From NCBI RefSeq assembly GCF_004341385.1, contig NZ_SLXE01000007.1, positions 1-64,000 of the forward strand: a stretch of 64,000 nucleotides of DNA. Direction: 5' to 3'. The notes under the pieces are model-generated. The model was given only the letters and a program-made list of their open reading frames with translations, searched no databases and had not been told where the DNA came from. This document shows positions 58,108 through 64,000 of this stretch, in pieces. A program made the translations under genes and the position numbers. The stretch comes from Uruburuella suis. Its GTDB lineage: Bacteria; Pseudomonadota; Gammaproteobacteria; Burkholderiales; Neisseriaceae. How positions within the stretch are numbered: position 1 is the first letter of the stretch; each line of letters opens with the position of its first letter.

Positions 58108-59901
58108 CTAAATCTTCAATTCCACGCGAATCAGCCCGCGCAGCGCATTGCACAACACAATCTCATCCGCCTGCCGCAATTGCGCCTGCGTGATGCGGCG
58201 CTCGAAAATGTGCGCGGTGTTTAAATAATGTTGCGAATCGGCCAGCACGGCGCGGCGCATCACGCCGTTGAGAATGTCCAAATCCAACAGCGGCGTGTGC
58301 CATTCGCTGCCAAAGCGCACAAACACATTGCTGCGCCCGCCTTCGAGCAAACAGCCCTCGGTGTTGAAAAAAAGGCTGTCAAACGCGCCTTGCTGCTCGG
58401 CCTGTTGCCAGCCGGCATCATAAGCCGCGCGGCGGGTGGTTTTGAAGCGGCGCAGATAATCGTGCAACGGCAAAGCTTGCGGCGCGATCAGCGCATATTG
58501 CGCGCCGTGCAAGGGTGCACAGGCCGCGTGGCTCAAATGCAGGCCGTCTGAATTGAGCAAGGCTTTCACACGATATGGCCAGGCATCGGGCAAGGCTTGC
58601 AGATAGCGGCCGATTTGCGGCGCCGCATCGGGCGGCAGGCGCAGATTGAGCGCGTCGGCGGCTTGTTGCAAGCGCTCAAGGTGCAGCGGCAGCAATGTGC
58701 ATTGAGCATTCTCGGCACGCAGCGTTTCAAACACGCCGAATTCGGGCGCGAGCGCGTTGAGAAAGTGCGCTTTCCATTGGCATTCTATATATTCGGCTTC
58801 GGCTTCGCTGTCGGCCACAATGCCCGAGCCCACGCCGTAAGTGCCTTGATAAAGGCCGTCTGAAAGCGGCTTGAGCTGCAAAGTGCGTATCACCACATTG
58901 AGCGTACCCTCAAAGCCCAGGCCGCTTGAGCAAGGTTTGAGATAGCCGATGCTGCCGGTGTAGAGGCCGCGCGGCGAAGTTTCCAGCGCATCGATAATCT
59001 GCATACTCATGCGCTTGGGCGCGCCGGTGATGGAGCCGCAGGGGAACGCGGCCCGAAAAATATCCGCCGCGCTCGTGTGCGGCTTGGCCTGCGCCTCGAT
59101 GGCCGTGGTCATCTGCCACACGCTGCCGAAGCGGCGCACCTGAAAAGGCGCGGGCACGCGCACGCCGCCGGTGGTGGCGATTTTGCCCAAATCATTGCGC
59201 AGCAAATCCACAATCATGATGTTTTCCGCGCGGTTTTTCGGGTCGGCCTGCAAAGCCTGCGCGCGCGCCTCATCGCCGCCATCGCCCAACACCGGCGCCG
59301 TGCCTTTCATTGGCTCGGTGGTAATCAGGCCGTCTGAAGCAATGTTGACAAACAATTCGGGTGAAAAAGAGAGCGTCCAGCCCGGCTGCTGCTTGTGGTC
59401 GGGCAGGTGCGCCAGCGCCGCATAAGGCACAGGCTGGCGCAAGCGCCGATAAAGCTGCGCCGGGTGGCCGTAGCTTTGCAGCTGCAAGCGCGTGGTGTAA
59501 TTGATTTGATAAGTGTCGCCGCGCGCAATTGCCGCCTGAATTTCGCCCACCGCGTGCAGATAATCGGCTTTGCCGGTGTTGCTTGTCGGCGTGCTGATGC
59601 CGGCGGGCGCATGGTCGGGATAGCGGCTTTGCAGCCATTTTTCCGGCTCGGCAACCGTTTCGCATTTTCGAAACCAATGCAGCGCCAGGCTGGCATCGGG
59701 CTGCGGGCTTAAATGTTGCAGCGGGTGGCCGAAAGCATAATCCGCCCACAGCACCACATGCAGCCCCCGCTGCCAGCCTTGCTGCAACAGCCCATCCAGC
59801 CCGTGCAGCGTGTCGGCCTGCAAAAAGCGGCTTTCCACATAATCATCATAAAGCGTGGCGCAATCGCGCACCGCATCGTCGAGCAAGGCAAAATAAGGCA
59901 T
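58108..59901 (-). CDS. pabB: Aminodeoxychorismate synthase component I fused to lyase (PabB-PabC)
   Basis: This enzyme makes p-aminobenzoate for folate. The 597-residue protein has a chorismate-binding domain (about 100-365) with DTYQINYTTRL, EPMKGTAP, DLLRNDLGKIA and FPCGSITGAPKRMSMQII. A C-terminal aminotransferase class IV domain (about 380-597) follows, with FGVFETLR and FFNTEGCLLEGGRSNVF, expected to act as 4-amino-4-deoxychorismate lyase. The fusion covers both steps in one chain. The amidotransferase subunit PabA is not in the window. Three DUS copies in frame encode ASDGLIT, LSDGLYQ and NSDGLHL. With folE2 it makes a second folate gene here. Confidence 0.93.
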   Translation of the reverse strand: MPYFALLDDAVRDCATLYDDYVESRFLQADTLHGLDGLLQQGWQRGLHVVLWADYAFGHPLQHLSPQPDASLALHWFRKCETVAEPEKWLQSRYPDHAPAGISTPTSNTGKADYLHAVGEIQAAIARGDTYQINYTTRLQLQSYGHPAQLYRRLRQPVPYAALAHLPDHKQQPGWTLSFSPELFVNIASDGLITTEPMKGTAPVLGDGGDEARAQALQADPKNRAENIMIVDLLRNDLGKIATTGGVRVPAPFQVRRFGSVWQMTTAIEAQAKPHTSAADIFRAAFPCGSITGAPKRMSMQIIDALETSPRGLYTGSIGYLKPCSSGLGFEGTLNVVIRTLQLKPLSDGLYQGTYGVGSGIVADSEAEAEYIECQWKAHFLNALAPEFGVFETLRAENAQCTLLPLHLERLQQAADALNLRLPPDAAPQIGRYLQALPDAWPYRVKALLNSDGLHLSHAACAPLHGAQYALIAPQALPLHDYLRRFKTTRRAAYDAGWQQAEQQGAFDSLFFNTEGCLLEGGRSNVFVRFGSEWHTPLLDLDILNGVMRRAVLADSQHYLNTAHIFERRITQAQLRQADEIVLCNALRGLIRVELKI

Positions 59902-59931
59902 ACGGCAGGCAGCAAAATAAAAGCGCGATTA

Positions 59932-60044
59932 TATAGTGAAATGAATCAAAAAGTGCTGCGGCGTTGCCGCGCCTTGGCATGCTGCTTGTGCTGTTTGCGG
60001 CCGGCTGCCTTGTGCATCTTCATTCTTCATTTCTCTGCTTTATA
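59932..60044. repeat. Type H Correia-like element
   Basis: TATAGTGAAATGAATC at the left and CATTTCTCTGCTTTATA at the right enclose GCGGCGTTGCCGCGCCTTGG. It shares the TATAGTGRA end with types C and D. It fills most of the divergent gap between pabB and ppk2. Confidence 0.55.
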
Positions 60045-60193
60045 GATAGCGCAAAGCGTGCGGCGGGTTGTAACAAACGCAAAACCGCCGCCGCATCAGG
60101 CAAAAACGGTAATTATTTTGTATATATTTGTTAAAAGCGCTAAAATAAGCACATATAAATAGAGACGAAACCACCCAATAAAAGGAGCAGCAA

Positions 60194-61129
60194 ATGACAG
60201 CAGACCAACAATTAAAGCCGTATGAAAAAATCGATTTAGGCAATAAAAAAGACCAACTGCAAGTGTTTGAAGAATCTGTGCTCGAGCATCAAGGCCGCAG
60301 CAGCGCCGAAGATTCCAGCGTGGCGCCGCTGCCCGAAAACTATCCCTACCGCACCCGCATGAGCCGGCGCGTGTATGAGCGAGAAAAAAAAAAGCTGCAA
60401 ATCGAATTGCTCAAAGTGCAAAGCTGGGTGAAAGAATCGGGTCAGCGCATTGTGTGCATTTTCGAAGGCCGCGATGCTGCCGGCAAAGGCGGCACCATCA
60501 AGCGCTTTATGGAGCATCTCAACCCGCGCGGCGCGCGCGTGGTGGCCTTGGAAAAACCCACCGAAACCGAGCGCGGCCAATGGTATTTCCAGCGCTATAT
60601 CCAAAACCTGCCCACCTCGGGCGAAATGGTGTTTTTCGACCGCTCGTGGTACAACCGCGCCGGCGTCGAGCGCGTGATGGGCTTTTGCGAGCCGCACGAA
60701 TATTTACTGTTTATGCGCCAAACCCCCGAATTCGAACGTATGCTCGTGTCCAGCGGCATTCATCTGTTTAAATTTTGGTTTTCCGTGAGCCGCGAAGAGC
60801 AGCTGCGCCGCTTTATTTCCCGCCGCGACGATCCGCTCAAACATTGGAAGCTCTCACCCGTCGATATCCAATCGCTCGACCGCTGGGATGAATACACCGA
60901 TGCCAAAAACGCCATGTTTTTCCACACCCACACCGGCGACGCCCCGTGGACAGTGGTGAAATCCGACGATAAAAAACGCGCCCGCCTCAACTGCATCCGC
61001 GCCTTTTTGCACCATCTCGATTATCCGGGTAAAGACGTAAAAGCCATCGGCGCGCTCGACCCCCTGATTGCCAGCGTGCCCGGCACCACCTTCACCAAAG
61101 AGAGCAGCTTTGATGTGCTCGACGATTAA
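60194..61129 (+). CDS. ppk2: Polyphosphate kinase 2
   Basis: PPK2 transfers phosphate between polyphosphate and nucleotides. The 311-residue single-domain protein has Walker A CIFEGRDAAGKGGTIKRFME near residue 90. Walker B FFDRSWYNRAGVERVMGFC is near residue 150, and KHWKLSPVDIQSLDRWDEY lies in the lid region. Length and motifs fit class I (one-domain) PPK2, which mainly uses ADP or GDP. The ATG follows AAAAGGAGCAGCAA, a strong ribosome site. The N-terminal 60 residues are charged and less conserved. Confidence 0.95.
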   Translation: MTADQQLKPYEKIDLGNKKDQLQVFEESVLEHQGRSSAEDSSVAPLPENYPYRTRMSRRVYEREKKKLQIELLKVQSWVKESGQRIVCIFEGRDAAGKGGTIKRFMEHLNPRGARVVALEKPTETERGQWYFQRYIQNLPTSGEMVFFDRSWYNRAGVERVMGFCEPHEYLLFMRQTPEFERMLVSSGIHLFKFWFSVSREEQLRRFISRRDDPLKHWKLSPVDIQSLDRWDEYTDAKNAMFFHTHTGDAPWTVVKSDDKKRARLNCIRAFLHHLDYPGKDVKAIGALDPLIASVPGTTFTKESSFDVLDD

Positions 61130-61178
61130 GCCCGATATTAAAGCAGCACATCGAGCATATATATAGAAGCGATAAGCC

Positions 61179-61213
61179 AAGGCCGTCTGAAGCCTTTCTT
61201 TCAGACGGCCTTT
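61179..61213 (+). terminator. Inverted DUS pair after ppk2
   Basis: AAGGCCGTCTGAAGCC and CTTTCAGACGGCCTTTA. The same hairpin with the same loop recurs at 61381-61415, as part of a longer direct repeat. Confidence 0.7.
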
Positions 61214-61226
61214 ACCATAATAGCGT

Positions 61227-61346
61227 GTAGGTCGGATTCTCGAATCCGACACTTGTTCGCAGAACAAGCATCTTTCACTTTTGTAGAATAAACATCGTGC
61301 CTATTCGGCCTTGCGGCCAAATGTCGGATACAAGTATCCGACCTAC
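61227..61346. repeat. GTAGGTCGGATT palindrome pair without type A ends
   Basis: GTAGGTCGGATTCTCGAATC at the left and GTCGGATACAAGTATCCGAC plus CTAC at the right form the same inverted pair that fills type B elements. Here it stands free, which suggests the pair is a unit by itself. Confidence 0.75.
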
Positions 61347-61378
61347 GGATTTTCAGCAAACCGGCGGGCTTGTGCGTT

Positions 61379-61470
61379 CAAGGCCGTCTGAAGCCTTTCT
61401 TTCAGACGGCCTTTCCCATGACAACGTGTAGGTCGGATTTTCTAATCCGACGCTTGTTCGCAGAACAAGC
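61379..61470. repeat. Direct repeat of 61179-61270
   Basis: The DUS hairpin, a short spacer, the GTAGGTCGGATT palindrome and CTTGTTCGCAGAACAAGCAT recur in order about 200 bases downstream with few changes. This is a duplication between ppk2 and the porin gene. The rest of the 775-base gap (61471-61760) is AT-rich and shows no gene. Confidence 0.75.
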
Positions 61471-61769
61471 ATGATGCATCCCGCTTGAAACATTCCTACC
61501 TTGAAAGCTGCCCCGCCGATTCCCGTCCAAGCGGTCGCAATGCCCGTTTTAAGCCGCCCACACCCGTTTTCAGCATTAAACAAAACAACAAAATTGCCCC
61601 GAGCCGCATCGGCAAGTGCCAAAATGCCACACAAACCCCGATTGTGTTGTAAACCTGCAAATCAAATTACTGATTTTATATCGCTATGATTTTTAAGGGC
61701 TTAAATAAAATATGTGGGAAAAAGCACACACTTTGGGGCATAAACTGCCAAGCAAAAGGCGGATAAAGT

Positions 61770-61798
61770 TTGTTTTTTTACAACGAAGCAATTATATT
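61770..61798 (+). promoter_or_regulatory. Putative porin promoter
   Basis: TTGTTT (61770-61775), a 17-base spacer and TATATT (61793-61798), giving a leader of about 100 bases. The AT-rich sequence fits a strongly expressed gene. Confidence 0.55.
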
Positions 61799-61903
61799 AG
61801 CAGACATGAAATCGCTAACGCTGCGATGAATGCAAAAGCTTGGATGGATTTCATATCACCCCATTTAAGTTTGATTTCTTAAACATAGAAAAGGAATACA
61901 GCA

Positions 61904-63001
61904 ATGAAAAAAACTCTGATTGCTTTGACCCTGGCGGCTCTGCCGGTTGCAGCTTCTGCCGACGTAATTCTGTACGGCCAAATCAAAGCCGGCGTTGAGG
62001 TTTCTCAAACTAAAACTAAAGTTAATGGCAAAGAGACCAAAAGCGACACCGGTTCGCAAATCGCCGACTTCGGCTCACGCATCGGCTTCAAAGGCCACGA
62101 GCACTTGGGCAACAACCTGAACGCCATTTGGCAGGTTGAAAACAACGTAAACGTTGCAGGCGACGGCGACTGGGCCGGTCGTGAATCATTCATCGGTTTG
62201 GAAGGCAACTTCGGTAAAATCCGTGCCGGTAAGCTGGAAACCCAACTGAAAAGCATGGATTCTTTGGATCCGTGGGAATACAGCAACAACGCTTTGGGCT
62301 TGGGCATGTTCCAACGCACTGGTGAGCGCATTGTTTCTGTGAAATACGATTCTCCGGTTTGGGCCGGCTTCAGCGGTAACGTACAATTCACCCCGCGTGA
62401 TAACGGTACTGAAGTACGCAATGAAGGCGTGACTACTGGTCGTGCTGACGATGCCAGCGACACTTCACGCTACTACGCCGGTTTGAACTATGAAAACGCT
62501 GGTTTCTTCGCCCGCTACGGCTTCGGTTACAAAAAATCTGCTTATGTGACTACTGCTGGCGAAAGCAAATCAGGTCAAGCGCATAAAGTAGAAGGCGGTT
62601 ACGATGCCAACAACCTGTTTGTTGGTTTGGGCTACCAATACACCAATGGTTGGGATAGCTATGACAGCTATGTTGCTCAGTTGAGCAGCGATAGCTACTA
62701 CATCGCTGCTGCCGATGACAGCGTAGGCCTGAAAGCACATGAAGTGGCTACCACTGTTGCTTACCGCTTCGGCAATGTTGTACCACGCTTCTCTTATGCC
62801 CACGGCTTCAAAGGTAAAGGTGCTGGTTTGACCGATTCAGAGCGTAAGATCACCAAATACGACCAAGTTGTGTTGGGTGCCGATTACGACTTCTCTAAAC
62901 GCACCACTGCCTTGGTGTCTGCCGGCTGGCTGCGTGCTGGTGGCGGCGACAACAAGTCTGAAACCACTGCCGGTATGGTTGGTCTGCGTCACAAATTCTA
63001 A
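61904..63001 (+). CDS. porB: Major outer-membrane porin, PorB-like
   Basis: The 365-residue protein starts with the signal peptide MKKTLIALTLAALPVAASA, cut before DVILYGQIKAGVEV, the neisserial porin N-terminus. Alternating beta-strands of a 16-strand trimeric barrel follow, with RESFIGLEGNFGKIRAGKL and the terminal GLRHKF ending in Phe for barrel assembly. Loop regions are short and Ser/Asp/Lys-rich. Codon use is visibly different from neighbours (more AAC, GGT, CGT and AAA), as expected for a very highly expressed gene. AAAAGGAA precedes the ATG and a strong terminator follows. PorA-like identity cannot be excluded. Confidence 0.93.
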   Translation: MKKTLIALTLAALPVAASADVILYGQIKAGVEVSQTKTKVNGKETKSDTGSQIADFGSRIGFKGHEHLGNNLNAIWQVENNVNVAGDGDWAGRESFIGLEGNFGKIRAGKLETQLKSMDSLDPWEYSNNALGLGMFQRTGERIVSVKYDSPVWAGFSGNVQFTPRDNGTEVRNEGVTTGRADDASDTSRYYAGLNYENAGFFARYGFGYKKSAYVTTAGESKSGQAHKVEGGYDANNLFVGLGYQYTNGWDSYDSYVAQLSSDSYYIAAADDSVGLKAHEVATTVAYRFGNVVPRFSYAHGFKGKGAGLTDSERKITKYDQVVLGADYDFSKRTTALVSAGWLRAGGGDNKSETTAGMVGLRHKF

Positions 63002-63019
63002 TCTCACGATTAGCCTTGA

Positions 63020-63047
63020 AAAGAGCCTGCTTCGCAGGCTCTTTTTT
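63020..63047 (+). terminator. Intrinsic terminator after the porin gene
   Basis: AAGAGCCTGC-TTC-GCAGGCTCTTTTTT is a classic hairpin with a T-run and contains no DUS. Confidence 0.92.
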
Positions 63048-63070
63048 ATGGCCACCACCACCGTAGCCGC

Positions 63071-63116
63071 CGTAGGTACGCACGCCGCGCTTTTTGCGGC
63101 GTAATCGTACGCATGA
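63071..63116 (+). repeat. REP palindrome 1
   Basis: GTAGGTACGCACGCCGC, loop, GCGGCGTAATCGTACGC. It is the first of four beside the RAYT gene. GTAG at the 5' side of a hairpin is the known mark of RAYT substrates. Confidence 0.8.
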
Positions 63117-63163
63117 AGCCTCGCAACCTTCATAAAACAAAGGCCGTCTGAAACCCAGTCACC

Positions 63164-63209
63164 GTAGGTACGATTAGCCGCGCTTTTTGCGGCGTAATCG
63201 TACGCATGA
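63164..63209 (+). repeat. REP palindrome 2
   Basis: GTAGGTACGATTAGCCGC, loop, GCGGCGTAATCGTACGC, in the same orientation as palindrome 1. Confidence 0.82.
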
Positions 63210-63230
63210 ACTCCCACAACTTATAGAAAC

Positions 63231-63270
63231 AAAAGGCCGTCTGAAGCCCAACTGCTTTCAGACGGCCTGC
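63231..63270. terminator. Inverted DUS pair within the REP cluster
   Basis: AAAAGGCCGTCTGAAGC and GCTTTCAGACGGCCTGC lie between the forward and reverse REP palindromes. Confidence 0.55.
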
Positions 63271-63296
63271 TTGATTGCTACGGAATACGTTCGAGC

Positions 63297-63342
63297 GCAT
63301 GCGTACGATTACGCCGCCTTTGGGCGGCTAATCGTACCTACG
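63297..63342 (-). repeat. REP palindrome 3 (reverse)
   Basis: GCGTACGATTACGCCGC, loop, GCGGCTAATCGTACCTAC. It is followed by GCTGTGGTTGTGGAACACCC, which is also found after palindrome 4. Confidence 0.82.
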
Positions 63343-63367
63343 CTGTGGTTGTGGAACACCCTTAATC

Positions 63368-63412
63368 GCATGCGCACGATTACGCCGCTTTTGGGCGGTG
63401 TGCATACCTACG
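63368..63412 (-). repeat. REP palindrome 4 (reverse)
   Basis: GCGCACGATTACGCCGC, loop, GGGCGGTGTGCATACCTAC, then the same trailing sequence as palindrome 3. One arm is partly decayed. Confidence 0.78.
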
Positions 63413-63450
63413 CTGTGGTTGTGGAACACCCTTAATTCGTATGCATGCAG

Positions 63451-63978
63451 TCACTCACCAAAATCGCCTTCTTCAATTATGCCGGCCCAATCTTGCGGAT
63501 AAACGCCTTGCTCGACATAGCGGTGAAAAGTGGAATATGGCGAATCTTTCACTTGCTCAACCAAGCCGTGTTTCAGCGGATTGATATGCACATAATCGAA
63601 ATGCCGTTGAAAATCTTCTTCATCGCGAATCAAATGTTCCCAATAATGACGTTGCCAAATGCCGCGTTCGCCTGCTTGCTGCCGGATGGGCGAGCGATAT
63701 TCGGTTAAAGGCAGGCTGCGGCTGAAATGGCTTTTAATCAGCCGCCAGCGCGTGGAATAATTGCTGTCTCCTTGGGGTAAGCGCCAAATGCAATGCATAT
63801 GGTTTGGCAACACCACCCAAGCCACAATCTCAAACGGATGGCTTGCCCGCACTTTTCGAACCGATTGCCTGAGCAATTCTATTTCACGCACCAATAAATC
63901 ATTGTGCCTGCGCTGCAACAGGTTGACGGTGAAAAACCACATGCCGCCGGGGCGGTGCATACGTTTGTAATTCGGCAT
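63451..63978 (-). CDS. REP-associated tyrosine transposase (RAYT)
   Basis: This 175-residue Y1/HUH nuclease is of the IS200-like superfamily. The metal-binding HUH motif is PNHMH (residues 58-62) and the catalytic tyrosine is Y129 in HFDYVHINPLKHGL, a RAYT hallmark. FTVNLLQRR, WQRHYWEHLIRDEEDF and YSTFHRYVEQGVYP also fit RAYT rather than IS200 TnpA. Such single-copy enzymes cut and join REP palindromes marked by a 5' GTAG. Four such palindromes lie within 400 bases downstream. The gene appears intact. Its upstream region runs off the window after 22 bases. Confidence 0.93.
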   Translation of the reverse strand: MPNYKRMHRPGGMWFFTVNLLQRRHNDLLVREIELLRQSVRKVRASHPFEIVAWVVLPNHMHCIWRLPQGDSNYSTRWRLIKSHFSRSLPLTEYRSPIRQQAGERGIWQRHYWEHLIRDEEDFQRHFDYVHINPLKHGLVEQVKDSPYSTFHRYVEQGVYPQDWAGIIEEGDFGE

Positions 63979-64000
63979 ATTGCAAGATGTCGGATTTAAT

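Noticed and set aside
63451..63978. IS200/IS605 insertion sequence
   Set aside because: The protein has the RAYT form, a single gene without tnpB or IS200 ends, and lies beside REP palindromes.

Overview
This 64 kb window is chromosomal DNA of a Neisseriaceae bacterium, almost certainly a Neisseria outside the meningitidis/gonorrhoeae group. The main evidence is the DNA uptake sequence (DUS). The AG form AGGCCGTCTGAA and its inverse occur many times, usually as inverted pairs just after genes, where they can act as terminators. Gene content agrees: rimP-nusA-infB, hemX-hemY, zipA-ligA, nsrR, a PorB-type porin, folE2 and recC. I found no tRNA, rRNA, CRISPR array, prophage or full-length insertion sequence. 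The one transposase is a RAYT at the right edge.

Layout. 0-5 kb: rimP-nusA-infB operon (minus strand) with a terminator-like hairpin in its leader. 5-12.6 kb: serC, rpoH, lnt, a DUF808 membrane protein and a K+/H+ antiporter. 12.9-18.7 kb: two Cys/Met-metabolism PLP enzymes, a ketoacyl-ACP synthase III and folE2. 19.1-25.7 kb: a complete citrate lyase operon citC-D-E-F-XG-T with a fused citX-citG and its own citrate transporter. 26.2-31.5 kb: ndh, a DUF2868 membrane protein, an EamA permease and a DUF3482 GTPase. 31.7-32.4 kb: two sibling small RNAs. 32.6-38.1 kb: argC, kup and a nitric-oxide group (nnrS, a hemerythrin-like protein, nsrR with an operator). 38.4-43 kb: hemC, hemD, hemX, hemY. 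43.2-50.8 kb: dsbC, an exonuclease, tyrA, a small phosphatase-like protein, recC, msrB. 51-57.3 kb: ampD, zipA, ligA, galU. 58-64 kb: a pabB-pabC fusion, ppk2, a major porin and the RAYT with its palindromes.

The intergenic DNA is packed with small non-coding mobile elements. Type A (about 102 bp, ends TACCAATYCAAAAAA) and type B (about 190 bp, same ends, carrying a pair of GTAGGTCGGATT palindromes) are flanked by 3-bp TNA duplications and repeatedly sit exactly inside DUS copies. Type C (about 151 bp, ends TATAGTGGAATGCA, TA target) carries a pair of GTAGGTTGGGTT palindromes plus a DUS. Types D and H share Correia-like TATAGTGRA ends, and type F has AGGGTCTGTTCACA ends. Several are nested, which gives direct evidence of past transposition. 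The RAYT at the right edge is flanked by a third palindrome family that starts with the same GTAGGT.

The most promising regulatory discovery is the sRNA pair at 31743-31829 and 32309-32401. Each has its own sigma-70-type promoter, a different 5' hairpin and a different terminator stem. They share an almost identical anti-Shine-Dalgarno middle, 12 nt of which is perfectly complementary to the metY ribosome binding site in this same window.
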